Source: Orobanche coerulescens
Taxonomy: Eukaryota > Streptophyta > Magnoliopsida > Lamiales > Orobanchaceae
Length of the DNA: 64,000 bases
Direction: 5' to 3'
Assembly: GCA_033398695.1 (NCBI GenBank)
Contig: CM065801.1
Location: forward strand, 4,340,001 to 4,404,000
Shown: positions 45,058 to 56,088 of the stretch, in pieces
Numbering within the stretch: position 1 is the first letter of the stretch
Layout of the letters: each line of letters starts with the position of its first letter
Program-made: the position numbers and the translations under genes
Notes under the pieces: generated by a model
What the model was told of the DNA's origin: nothing
Seen by the model: the letters and a program-made list of their open reading frames with translations, nothing else
Database searches by the model: none

Positions 45058-45720
45058 TCTAACGGGCTTTATATCAATTGTGGAATAAATACTTTACTAT
45101 CAAAATTATTCCCCGAATTTTTTGGTTCAATAATATGGTTATGGATTTGGATAATTATTAATGATGTGACATTGCATAATCCTGATAATTGATCCATATT
45201 TTGAATTAGCATAATTGAAACTCTAACTTAGGATTTCAAAATGTGATTTGGAATTCTAGAACACTTGATGTTATTCAAAAAATCCATTGGATATACTTGA
45301 TTTTGACTTTTAGAGGTCGCAGAGATTTTGCATATACTATCAGAACTGAGATATATCCGCTTGTCTTTTGAAATTGTAGACATCACGTAATCGTTTACTA
45401 TCTCCACAATGTCGTTTGTTGGCGCCATAATTGCTCTTTCTTCAAAAAATTACTTTATGGAAAGTTACTTATAAGTGAATGGTAGTGCTTTCAACAATGG
45501 CTGCAATATGATTTTCGGCATTCCGCATTAGTAAATATCAAGAATATCAATCAAGATTTCTCTATCGACTTCTTCACCCAACTCACCATCTACAATTTTG
45601 AGGATTCATTCGGAGAAGTCCTTAATTTCTTGTAGATGGTGAGATGACATTGTGTATCCAACAATTAATCTCATATTCTTGGTCAGTCTCATGAGTTTGC
45701 AATGATGTCAAAGTGAAGAA
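45058..45720 (-). pseudogene. Helitron helicase remnant, B
   Basis: Minus-strand 45228-45428 reads APTNDIVEIVNDYVMSTISK, YLSSDSICKIS and YPMDFLNNIKCSRIPNHILK. This matches the Helitron helicase stretch LAPTNxxVxxINDYVM...YLSSDS...YPxEFLNS...LPNHxL. It continues into the C-terminal tail at 39795-40055 once the insertion is removed. Confidence 0.85.
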
Positions 45721-47890
45721 GAGCTTATACTTGAATAAACGATATATACATTGTCCTTTGATACAACTTCATATGTAGAATTATAATAAATAATTGTGGC
45801 AAGGGTAATTTCAGTAATATTTGAAATTTAAAAGTTTTTGGAAATACATAAGAGACTTTGACTTATAATTTAAAATTAAGCACTTCTCAAATTGCAATAA
45901 AAAAAATATAATAGTAGTATATATAATTTAATTACTTGTATGACCTATTATAAATATACCTGTTAATTCAGAAAACTACGTCCAAGTCCTAATCTTAAGA
46001 AAGTTAACAATTTAGATTGTAATATAAGAATGGCTTGGATAAGTTAAAAAATACACATCAGAATTTTATCCTAATTACAAATGACCTTAAAATTTTAGAA
46101 ATTTACAAAAAAAAAAAACTCAATTGATTTGATTGAAGTGAAACGGCATATTTATGCTTATATGATATTTTTTCAATTATTTAGCTTCATATTTAAGAGT
46201 ATTAAAGTCTACTCATTTTATATTTAAAAAAAATAGAAAAGGAGTTGAAGTACTTTAGTAATTTCTGAAACTTGTATTACAAAAACTTTCGACGACATTT
46301 GGTTGAAGTGAAACTATATGTATATTCATTTTAAAATAGGTTTTTGAATTACAAAGTAAGGAAATTATGACTTATAACTTAAAATTAAGTACTTCTCAAT
46401 TTGCCCCCAAAAAGAAGCAGCACCATCGTAGTACTATATATCCTGTATGACTTATTGTAAATATACCAATCGCGGGGTTAACTGAGAAAACTACATCCAC
46501 ATCCTAGACTAATTAAAATTATCCCCATTTTCTAAAAGCAAAAAAAGGCCCAATTTTGTTTCTAATATAAGATTAGCCGAGAAAAGTTATAGGGTACTTT
46601 TCAGGCATTGAACTTCATATTTAAGAGTACTAAATTCAAGAAATTTTACATTCAAAAGAAGAGAAAATAAATTAGAGTATTTTTAGTAATTTGTGAAACT
46701 TGTATCACAAAAAATCTAAGTGACATTTGGTTCAGTTGAAACTTTATATCATTTATTATATGATATTATTTTCAAACAGTTAACTCAATATATAGAAGTA
46801 TTAAGGTTGGCACATTTTACATTGATCAAGAGAAGGACATAAATAGTTGGTCATTTTTTTTTGCCAAAATGGTCCAAATCGTTAAGTATTAACATGTTAA
46901 ATGACCAAAAAGTAGATAATTGAATCCTTATATCTGAAAAAAATTACATAAATTATTTGGATATAATTTAAAACACAAAAGCAAATCCAAAAATTTCAAA
47001 AAAATATAGTTGATTTCAAAAGTAGAGAAATTAACAAATCTTTTAAAATTAAAAAATAAAAAATCACTTAAGGCGATTAATTTTTTTCCTGAAATTCTAT
47101 TTGTACAAAGATGAATCTACGGATTAGTATATTATTATTAAATTTAATTTCTAATATATTTAGAAACATCTCTTTGAAAATTCATAAAATTTGTAATTAT
47201 ATAATTACTAAATATGAGTTTTTTCATTTATTTTTTATTTTATATTAGTTAAATAAGATTTAAAACTAAAATAGACTAATTGATTTATTTCATAATTTCT
47301 TTGATTTATTTATAAATAATAGTTAAGACTATTGTTTCTACAATTTCAATAATATTTTTTAAGGAGATTATTTCAATTTATTTAATTAATTAGGACTTCG
47401 AGTACCTTTTGAATTATATATATTCAATACTTCTTTTCCAATACTCCCAAGTATCTTTCATTTGAGTTGATATTTCTTTTATTGATATACCTAATTATAG
47501 TGACTAACTAATATAAACTAATCAATTAGTGGAAATATATAATATTTGCGTGAGATTTTAGGTTTAAGTTTTTAATATATAGTGCACACTATTATATTAA
47601 ATTTCTCTTTGTTTGAGATTTATATTTTTTAATTAATGAAAACGTGAAATATTTCTGTAAATATAATCAATTCCTATTTATTCGTAATTTACATTCCTTA
47701 ATTCGTAAAAATTAATAAGGTAGGTAGAAGTTATTTGAGGTATAATTATAATGTAATTAATGCAATGATGATTAGGTCAGTAATTGATTATGTGTCAGAT
47801 GAAGTATGAGAGGTGCATAAGACATGCAAGACCAAGAAGACGTGGCGTACCAAGAGAAGTTCACACTTAGACTCAGCGTATTCTGCAGTA
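45721..47890. other. AT-rich Helitron B body, no gene
   Basis: Co-linear with 20350-22640 of Helitron A, with many small differences. Homology ends near TTCACACTT(A/G). No protein recognised. Confidence 0.7.
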
Positions 47891-48564
47891 GTATATAGGG
47901 GAGATGATGATTGTTGGATATTATTTTCCTAATTTAAGTTTGTTAAAATGAATATCCTTCGTAAAAAAAGTCGAATAGATTTATCCCAAGACGTAAAGTA
48001 TGGGTGCAAATGAAGGGCGAATTAATAATTGATCAAATTAATAATTAGTCAAATTAAGTTCTTAAAATTTATATTACTTATTTCTCCAACTTTACAATTT
48101 TTAAGATTAACCTGTTGCGCTTCAAAAAAATAAAGATAGAACAACTATTTATTGAAAGATCACATATAGAACAACTATCTACTAAGATAAATCGCTAATA
48201 AATGAATTTTCTGTGGTTACTATCTTTTGAGAAAAATTAAAACCACTAGAAATTCATAAAAGTCCATAAAAACCCATGAAAGTCTATAGAATTCTAATAG
48301 ATAAATTCTATTGAAATCAAATGGAATTTATGAAAGTCTATTGAATTCTATTAAAATCTATCAAATCTATCAAACTCTAAAATCTATCAATTTCCATTAA
48401 AATCTTAACTAAATACACTCCCCTTGTTTCACGACTTGAGGAGTCTATTCAAAACTGATGTGAATAGAAAATATTAAATAAATAAGAATATGAAGATTAA
48501 AAAATACAACGTAGGAGATATGATGTGGTGCTCCGACTATGTAACAATATATATATAATCACAT
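47891..48564. other. AT-rich spacer with degenerate short repeats
   Basis: At 48230-48420 short degenerate units of AATTCTATTGAAATC and AAAGTCTAT(T/A)GAATTC are repeated. The stretch GTGGTGCTCCGACTATGTAA near 48523 resembles TTGGTGCTCCGAATCCGTAA at 38259. Nothing coding. Confidence 0.45.
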
Positions 48565-48840
48565 GAGAATGATTTTTATGTTGTGAATTGAGAATAAATC
48601 TGAATCATTGATATGTGTGTGATGTACGGTCCAGATTGGCTTATGCATGCAATATATGCATTTTGTGCATCAAACTTGCAATGCATAAAAACTCTGCATT
48701 ATATGCATCAAACTATCGACGCACTAGAATATTACACTATATGCATACATTTTTGTGAGACTAAATCTAGGCCATCCATTTAATCAAGATCTATGGATCA
48801 AATTCATTCTTATTTCTTAACTTAAGTATCATTCTCACCA
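48565..48840. mobile_element. Possible small MITE
   Basis: ATGAGAATGATTTTTATGTTG near the left and its loose inverse (TTAACTTAAGTATCATTCTCACC) near 48817-48840. The motif GAGAATGRTTNTTATNNTGNGAATT recurs in direct orientation at 48966-48990. Boundaries uncertain. Confidence 0.35.
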
Positions 48841-48847
48841 GAAACCA

Positions 48848-48848
48848 C

Positions 48849-48943
<95 letters not shown>

Positions 48944-48955
48944 GAGAGAGAGATT
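48848..48955. repeat. CT/AT/AG compound microsatellite
   Basis: (CT) about 10, (AT) about 16 and (AG) about 27 in a row, so the CT and AG arms can pair across the AT centre. Confidence 0.95.
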
Positions 48956-48990
48956 TAGGATCAAATGAGAATGGTTCTTATCCTGCGAAT

Positions 48991-49062
48991 TGTAACACCC
49001 CCAAGGTATTCAGGGTATATTACAGCGCTGTGGATCCCTACATGGGACCCACCAGGCTAAAC
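48991..49062 (-). repeat. E1 LTR, left end
   Basis: TGTAACACCCCCAAGG to CCAGGCTAAAC: the 3' end of a minus-oriented LTR. It is cut by E2 at the TSD TAAAC (49058-49062) and continues at 58274. Confidence 0.85.
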
Positions 49063-51211
49063 TGTAACACCCCAAGATATTCGGAGTATATTACAGCGCC
49101 GTGGACCCCTACATGGGACCCACCAGGCTACAACAGCTAACACCCCTCGACTAACCTTCTCGGTTAGCGAGGAAACACAATCAAATAATGCATCTCATGA
49201 AAATACACCCGGGGCAACCGACTAAATGAGTAACAATCGAAAGTGTAGCGATTTAAAATAATACAACACGGAGTTTGAATTTGAAAAGCCTAAGTACTCG
49301 CGAGTACAGTCTATCAGTTTATAAATATAGGAAACAACCATATCGAAATGAACAAAAGAAATAAGTAGACCCAAGTGCACATGTCAACGACCCTGGCCAA
49401 CATCCTCGTACTGTCCCAGAGCTCGCTCGTCCGGATGATCATAACCTGAAATCCATAACAAGAATTTCCCCATAACGGGTCCCCATAGGGGTTAGCAATT
49501 ACGCTAGTACAAGTAATCAAGGCAAACCAATCGCTTACATATTTCATAGTACATGCACCAATATCATTTCAAAAACCAAAACCAGACATGTCTTTTCCTA
49601 AACAAACAAATAAACAATTTGCCTCAGACCGGACAAAGCCACGAATCCCACCCGAGGCCTCTAAGGACCCTCCCGAGTGGCCATTTCATAAAACAAATCA
49701 CGCATGTGCATCGCCAGACCGGACGAAGCCACGAATCCCACCCGAGGACCCTCCCGAGCTGGCTAGCGAAACAAACTCATGAATCCAGAGTGAAGTCATA
49801 GATTCCCCCGAGGCCCCGTCGGACCCTCCCAGGGTGAGCAAAGCACACACAATATACGTTACCATTTCACGTTAAGCATAAAGGTTTCCAAAAATACTTG
49901 CCCTGAATAATTGACGACGCAACGAACGGAAAGGAAAGTCACCAACGAACGCTAGGAACCAACGAAACCGAACCTAACGATTCGAAGAATACAATCACAA
50001 CCATTTCTAAATGAATACGGAATTGGAGTACACCCGAAAACCCGCCTACGATTCATGTATATTCGTATATAAACAACAACGAGGGTGAACCACAACCAAT
50101 CCCTCTCGATTCCGCAAAAACTACGAAATATACCATGAATCCGTAGGGAAACTAAGAATACCAACAAGATTAATCATATTCATCATGAATCCACCAACAA
50201 AATGGAACGGATCGGAAGAAAATCCCAAAACCCCCAAATCGCCTAAAAGTAGGGTTCTAAGAGATTTACCTTGGATTGAGGATGAAGAACACAAGTAGGT
50301 GTTGTTAATCTACTTCAAAAACTCAAGGTAGAGGATGCCTGAAATAATCGAAGGGAAGGATCGCTCGGAAATCGCCTGGAGAAGCTCTGCGTCGCGGAGA
50401 GGAGAAGAAATGAAAATAATCTGCTCATCTGGGTCAACTCCCTGGTTTATATAGCCAGGGAGTGTTAGCGCGCGTTAATCCTCAAGGTTAGCGTGCGCTA
50501 ACGGGATAAAATTACCAAAAAAGCGAAGGCCCAGCCTAGTAGCGGACTTACGGCGTTAGCGTGCGCTACTCGAGACGTAGCGTGCGCTAAAAACCACTCG
50601 GTAGCGCGCGCTATCGACCAATAGCGTGCGCTACCTGGACATCAGTCGAGTCCAGAAGCTAACTGCCCAAAACTCACCTGACCCGTTAGCGTGCGCTACC
50701 ATACAAGCGTAGCGTGCGCTAGCTGGTACCTGACCGAGTTCAGTAGTAAACTGTCCAGTACTGGAAACTCACGCTAGCGCACGCTACCGGGTATCATCAG
50801 CGTGCGCTAGTCTACGTAGCGTACGCTAATACGCCAATCCAGAAGGCTGGAAAAATAGCACTGCCACTCCAAGGGCTTGCTCTCTAGCGCGCTATTTAAT
50901 CACCAGTAGCGTGCGCTACTATAAGACCCCTAGCGCGCGCTATACAGAAAAGATAGCGTGCGCTAGGTTACGAAATATAAGCGATTCACAACACCGGAAT
51001 ATGAACGAAACATCAAACGGAACACCTCAAAGCGTATCAAAACATAGAATGGATCCACGGCAACCCCGAAACAGCGGTTCCGCACAACAATAACGAGTCT
51101 CAGATCAATAGATGATGGGAAAGATATACTATAAGGTACATGTGGGTCATTACCACTGAGAAATTCATCGAAAAAGAAAATACAAGGGGAAAGAAAAATG
51201 CGGATATTACA
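49063..51211 (-). repeat. E2 3' LTR
   Basis: TGTAACACCCCAAG to GCGGATATTACA. Against the 5' LTR it has lost one palindrome-spacer unit near 50800 and about ten bases in the tandem repeat near 49745, besides substitutions. TATA in an inverted repeat at 50437-50463. Confidence 0.95.
50465..50966 (-). promoter_or_regulatory. Palindrome array in E2 3' LTR
   Basis: About fifteen TAGCG-class units, from TTAGCGCGCGTTAA at 50465 to TAGCGTGCGCTAG ending at 50966. Confidence 0.85.
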
Positions 51212-51246
51212 TTCTACCCCTCTAAAAACAAGTTTCGTCCCGAAAC
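51212..51246 (-). other. E2 polypurine tract and 3' hairpin
   Basis: Minus-strand TTTTTAGAGGGGTAGAA abuts the LTR. Upstream lies AAGTTTCGGGACGAAACTT, a perfect inverted repeat with a single central base. The same hairpin and tract occur at 3624-3658 and 63052-63085. Confidence 0.8.
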
Positions 51247-51600
51247 TTAAGAAACAAACAACTCAGGGTACCTAGCACGCATGCTATCCTCGGTTTCTCA
51301 AGTTGCCTCCTCGACACCGTGTCTCGACCACTGCACCTTGACCAAAGGGATGGTCTTATGCCTCAGTCGTTTCTCCCGATGCTCTAAAATCTTCAAAGGA
51401 CGCTCCTCAAAAGTAATATCCTCGGCGATGTCAATCTCACCATAATCGATGACGTGACTAGGATCTGGGACATATTTCCTCAGCTGGGAAACATGAAAAA
51501 CGCTATGAACATGACTCAAGACCGGAGGTAACGCCAAACGGTATGCCAACTCACCGACTCGCTTGAGAATCTCAAAGGGTCCAATAAATCTAGGACTCAA
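51247..51600 (-). pseudogene. E2 pol C-terminus with chromodomain
   Basis: Starts [16 protein letters not shown], the end of the chromovirus integrase (GPF/Y region), then HVSQLRKYVPDPSHV and the chromodomain stretch LKILEHREKRLRHKTIPLVK and VQWSRHGVEEAT. A TGA (51298-51300) stands where chromodomains have a conserved Trp. After it the frame runs ETEDSMRARYPELFVS to TAA at 51247. It is out of frame with the preceding pol because about 30 bases are missing at 51590-51610. The chromodomain normally directs integration to heterochromatin. Confidence 0.85.
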
Positions 51601-54166
51601 CTCCTCTCGTCGGCGACACCTTCAGCAAAACGTGGTCTTCCACCTCGAATTCTAAAGGTCGACGATGGACATCGGCATATGACTTCTGTCGACTCTGGGC
51701 AGTCAACATCCATTCCCGAATTAATTCTATCTTCCGTCTCGTCTCTAAAACGACATCCGGTTCGGTCCCGACCAAATCTGACGCCTCATTCCAACAAATC
51801 GGCGATCGACAACGCCGCCCGTAGAGCGCCTCATACGGTGCCATCCGAATCGTCGCGTGCCAACTATTGTTGTACGTGAATTCGATTAATGGCAAATGCT
51901 CCTCCCAGTCGTTGATCCAATCGAGAGCACAAGCACGCAACATGTCCTCGAATGTCTGGATAGTGCGTTCCGACTGTCCATCTGACTGGGGATGAAAAGA
52001 GGTACTCAAATGCAAACGGGTACCCAACGCCTTATGCACCGTCTGCCAAAAGTGCGATACGAAACGGCCATCACGATCCGGAACAATAGACTTCGGAGTA
52101 CCGTGAAGCCTCACAATCTGCGTGATAAACACACGAGCCAACTTTTCTGGACCCCAAGTGTCCTTGATGCCCAGAAAATGTGCCGACTTGGTCAGACGAT
52201 CAACGATCACCCATACCATATTCATGCCCGACCTCGATCTCGGTAAACTAGTAACGAAATCCATCGATATATCTTCCCATTTCCATTCTGGAACGGGAAG
52301 TGACTGCAATAACCCAGCCGGTCGCTGATGCTCGATTTTGACCTGCTGACAAGTCAAACATCTCGCTACAAACTGTGCGACCTCCTCCTTCATATCATTC
52401 CACCAGAAATTCCTCCTCAGGTCCTTGTACATATTACTCGAACCAGGATGAACGGAATAAGGTGTAGCATGTGCCTCACGCAAAATACTCTGTCTCAACT
52501 CTGAGTCGTTCGGCACACAAAGCCGACTCCAAAATCTCAAAACACCATCTTCGTGAATCACAAACCCAGGAGACTTTCCCTTAAGAATGTTCTCTCGGAT
52601 TTGAGTAATCATCGGATCCTCTAATTGCTTCAGCTTAATTTCATCGATCAAAGACGACGAAATCTCTAAAGCACAAAGTTGCCCGACAGCTTCAGGCAAC
52701 AAAACCTCAACATCTAACTCGATCAAAGCCCGCCGAAGCTCAGACTGATACGTACGGATCTCAAGCGTTCGCAACGCAATCGGTTTCCGACTCAAGGCGT
52801 CAGCCACGACGTTCGCCTTGCCCGGATGATAAAGGATTTCGAGGTCATAATCCTTAATCAGCTCTAACCGCCTCCTCTGCCTCATATTCAACTCCCGCTG
52901 AGTAAATATGTATTTCAGGCTCTTAAGATCGGTAAAAATCTGACATGTAGAGCCGAAAAGATAGTGACGCCAGATCTTGAGCGCAAAAACAACTGCCGCT
53001 AACTCCAAATCATGAGTAGGGTAGTTCAGCTCATACGACCTCAACTGTCTCGACGCAAAGGCAATGGTCTTGCCGTGCTGCATCAATACGCACCCAAGAC
53101 CCTGACCCGAAGCATCGCTATAAACGGCGAACCCCTCGTTGCCACATGGCAACGCCAAAACCGGGGATGAAGTCAAACGTTTCTTCAGTTCCTCAAAACT
53201 CGACTGCCTCTCGTCATTCCAGACGAACTTCTCGGATTTCTGGAGCAACTGTGTAAGCGGCCGAGCTAGTTTTGAGAAACCCTCGACGAACCTACGGTAG
53301 TAGCTAGCCAAACCCAAGAAACTACGGACCTCCTTCACATTCGTGGGCGGTGCCCAATCCAATACTGCCTCAATTTTCTGCGAATCCACACGAACTCCCT
53401 CGGCTGAAATCACGTGACCTAAAAACATCACTTCCTTCAGCCAGAACTCACATTTCGAGAACTTCGCATAGAGTTGCTCGATCCTCAAAATGTCTAACAC
53501 TATCCGCAAATGATGGGCATGCTCTTCCTCATTCTTCGAATAGATAAGAATATCGTCAATGAAGACGACGACACACTTATCCAAATACTCGATAAAGACT
53601 TTGTTCATCAATTGCATGAATACCGGCGGCGCATTAGTTAACCCGAAAGGCATAACTACAAACTCGTAATGTCCGTATCTCGTCCGAAAAGCTGTTTTCG
53701 GCACGTCGGACTCTCTCACCCGAAGCTGATAGTACCCCGATTTCAAATCAATCTTCGAGAATACCGCAGCTCCCTGCAACTGGTCAAACAAGTCATCAAT
53801 TCTCGGCAAGGGATACTTATTCTTGATGGTCACCTTGTTTAGTTCGCGATAGTCGATACACAAACGTAGTGAACCATCCTTCTTCCGCACAAACAGGACC
53901 GGTGCGCCCCAAGGCGAGGCGCTCGGTCGAACATACCCCGACTCAAGAAGCTCGCTCAACTGCTTCTTTAATTCTGTCATCTCTGAAGGTACCATACGAT
54001 ATGGCGCCTTAGAAATCGGAGCCGCGCCCGGCTCTAACTCTATAGCAAACTCAACCTCACGATCCGGTGGCAATCCCAGTAACTCGTCAGGAAATACATC
54101 AGGAAACTCACTAACGACTGAAATCGACGAAAGCTCGACTCCACCATCCTCCGCCCTCAAGGCGTA
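51590..54166 (-). pseudogene. E2 pol: reverse transcriptase, RNase H, integrase
   Basis: 856 codons counted from the TTG at 54160; no Met start is needed, since it is the in-frame continuation of gag. Reverse transcriptase about residues 70-260, with Asp138 in [11 protein letters not shown] and FIDD at 200-203. RNase H about 340-460: Asp349 (YSDASG), Glu386, Asp411, Asp454 (VADALSR). Integrase zinc domain His564, His571, Cys601, Cys604; core Asp634 (SMDFVT), Asp695 (VPDRD), Glu731 ([14 protein letters not shown]). All catalytic residues are present. The frame is lost after [10 protein letters not shown] by a deletion. Between gag and pol two TGA codons (54239-54241 and 54167-54169) interrupt an otherwise continuous frame. 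Confidence 0.95.
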
Positions 54167-54238
54167 TCACCAATAACCAGTACACCCCTTTCGTAGGAGT
54201 CTCATCGCCTTCAAGGCGTTAATAACAAACTTCTGATT

Positions 54239-55855
54239 TCACCTCCTTCGCCCCGCGAAGGAGTGCTCGGTGCCATCCTCGGCTAACATGGTGATGATCC
54301 TCGTGCGGTAGTTCATGATTGCGCCATGCCGCTCGAGCCAATCATCCCCGAGAATCAAATCCTCACCCTCGATGCTCACGACAATGAGATTAGAGAGCCA
54401 AGCCCTCTCACAAATAAACACAGAACAGTCCTGGACCTCTCGATCACCGACAATTCTATCACCGCTAGGAAGTTTAACGATGAAAGGCTCGCAAGGTGAC
54501 AAACAGTCGAGACTCAAACGGCATACACACTCTAGAGAAATGAATGAATGCGTAGCACCCGAATCGAAAAGCACACTGACAGGATGGGAATGGATATGAA
54601 CGGTACCTGTCGCCACAGTAGCTGCTGGATCATCGTCCCTCCTCATCTCATAGATACGCGTCTGGGCAGAGCCGACACTGGAAGCTCCTCCCCTAGCGGG
54701 CTGACCCCGACCCCTACCTCGACCGGCACTCGGAGGTGGCGGCGGAGCAAATGAGCCCTGGTTCACACTCGGCTCCAAAGGTGCTGGAAAAGAAGCCTGA
54801 GCACCAAGAAGCTTTCTTACCCGCTCACAAAAGAAGGCCTTGTGGCCCGACTGACCACAAGTGTGACAAGTTAGAGGAGGACGAGGACACTCCCGGTTCC
54901 AATGGCCCGGCTCGCCGCAGTTAAAGCATTTGGCATCCCGAACGGAGGCACCGGCAGTACCTCGATAGCCCCCAGAGAAACGAGCCGAATTACTTCCAGG
55001 AATATTCACATACTGAGACTTCTGCTGACCTCCACCTCTGTGACCCGAAAAATTTCTGGCGGATTTCTGCTTCTTACTCTCCCGAACCGCCGCACTGGCT
55101 GTCACCAACATGCCATAGGCAAGAGCTCGACTCTGATAATCCTTCAGGGTAGTACAGACGAGTCCAGACATATAGTCCCGAATGGACAGTTTCAACCTTC
55201 TGGAAAAATGGAAAATTTTGTCGCTCTCAGCGACAACTTGGGTTTTCACGTAGCCTAGCTCTTTGTTGAAATCAGCAATAGCTTTGGATACGGGAATATC
55301 CCGAGGTTGAGCATCGTAGAAAGCATGGACTCGAGCCTGTCTAACTGGCCACGGGCAATATTCAGTCTCCATCAACTCCTGAAATTCGGCCCACGAAGCA
55401 ACATGATCTTTGGGCCCAACGGCCTCCCACCAATCCGTAGCGTCCCCCGTGAGAAAGTACTGAGCAATAGGGACCTTACGGTCCTCGGGACAGTTGGTAG
55501 CAGTGAAGACTTTAGATATCTCCTTGATCCACCCTTCCCAGCCGATCGAGTCCGAAGCTCCCGAAAACTGAGGAGGATGCATCTTGATGACATCCTGTAG
55601 CCAGCGATCCGCCCCGTCCCGATTAGCATGAGCCTGATCGGGGTTCTGGACTACCTGAGCTATAGCCGCCATTTGGTTAACCATTTGCTGCATGACGGCC
55701 GCAATACCAAGGTCGGTGCGCTCCTGAGAAGAAGCATGACTGTGACGGTCACCGGTACTACCGGCTCCCGAAGAATGCAACGTGGCCACCCCACCGGCTG
55801 CCCCACGTCCTCGGCCGCGTCCACGACCACGACCACGGTTTCCTCCGGCATCCAT
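54239..55855 (-). CDS. E2 Gag-protease
   Basis: 538 codons from ATG at 55855 (MDAGGNRGRGRGRG). The reading frame is open further upstream, but without a Met. Retrotrans_gag domain about residues 75-270 (WEGWIKEISKVF, ATDWWEAV, FYDAQPRDIPVSKAIADF, YMSGLVCTTLKDYQSRAL). Two CCHC knuckles: CFNCGEPGHWNREC (310-323) and CHTCGQSGHKAFFC (330-343). Protease active site DSGATHSFIS at 431-440, with ILGDDWL following. It would form the particle core and process the polyprotein. It ends at TGA (54239-54241) where the frame should run on into pol; the missing codon is probably Trp. Open over its whole length. Confidence 0.93.
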   Translation of the reverse strand: MDAGGNRGRGRGRGRGRGAAGGVATLHSSGAGSTGDRHSHASSQERTDLGIAAVMQQMVNQMAAIAQVVQNPDQAHANRDGADRWLQDVIKMHPPQFSGASDSIGWEGWIKEISKVFTATNCPEDRKVPIAQYFLTGDATDWWEAVGPKDHVASWAEFQELMETEYCPWPVRQARVHAFYDAQPRDIPVSKAIADFNKELGYVKTQVVAESDKIFHFSRRLKLSIRDYMSGLVCTTLKDYQSRALAYGMLVTASAAVRESKKQKSARNFSGHRGGGQQKSQYVNIPGSNSARFSGGYRGTAGASVRDAKCFNCGEPGHWNRECPRPPLTCHTCGQSGHKAFFCERVRKLLGAQASFPAPLEPSVNQGSFAPPPPPSAGRGRGRGQPARGGASSVGSAQTRIYEMRRDDDPAATVATGTVHIHSHPVSVLFDSGATHSFISLECVCRLSLDCLSPCEPFIVKLPSGDRIVGDREVQDCSVFICERAWLSNLIVVSIEGEDLILGDDWLERHGAIMNYRTRIITMLAEDGTEHSFAGRRR

Positions 55856-56074
55856 ACTGGTGTTAAGAGATAACAGAAGTATATTGATGATGAGTAAGGA
55901 AGGAAAAAGCAACCACGATTCCAAAAGCGGAAATACTATGCAACAAAACAAAAGACCGAATAAGAAAACTTACGAGCACTGGAAGTACCGAGATGCTGGC
56001 AGCGGTGTGACAATGTGCAAAACAAAACACGACTAGACCCAAATAACCAACAAGCCTAGGTATCCATAAACCTA
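55856..56074 (-). other. E2 leader between primer-binding site and gag
   Basis: About 220 bases, minus-strand leader. No separate gene. It contains short T-rich runs and a hydrophobic in-frame stretch before the gag ATG that lacks a Met. Confidence 0.6.
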
Positions 56075-56088
56075 GAGCTCTGATACCA
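56075..56088 (-). other. E2 primer-binding site
   Basis: TGGTATCAGAGCTC on the minus strand, four bases inside the 5' LTR, an exact initiator-Met tRNA type site. Confidence 0.9.

Larger units (their letters stand above)
39717..47890 (-). mobile_element. Helitron remnant B, split by a 5 kb insertion
   Basis: Left terminus identical in form to Helitron A (CTAG, then the 18-base palindrome at 39728-39745). Homology to A runs through 39717-40055 and then resumes at 45058 (CTAACGGG against CTAAGGGG in A), continuing to about 47880. The 40056-45057 segment is absent from A and is therefore an insertion. No Rep domain is present. Confidence 0.75.

Noticed and set aside
51590..54160. Pol as a separate gene with its own start at 54160
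   Set aside because: The first codon is TTG, and the frame is the same as gag upstream with two TGA codons between; it is a broken gag-pol.
55856..55951. Upstream N-terminal hydrophobic extension of E2 Gag as a signal peptide
   Set aside because: The extension has no ATG; the first Met is at 55855, followed by the usual Gly/Arg-rich Gag N-terminus.
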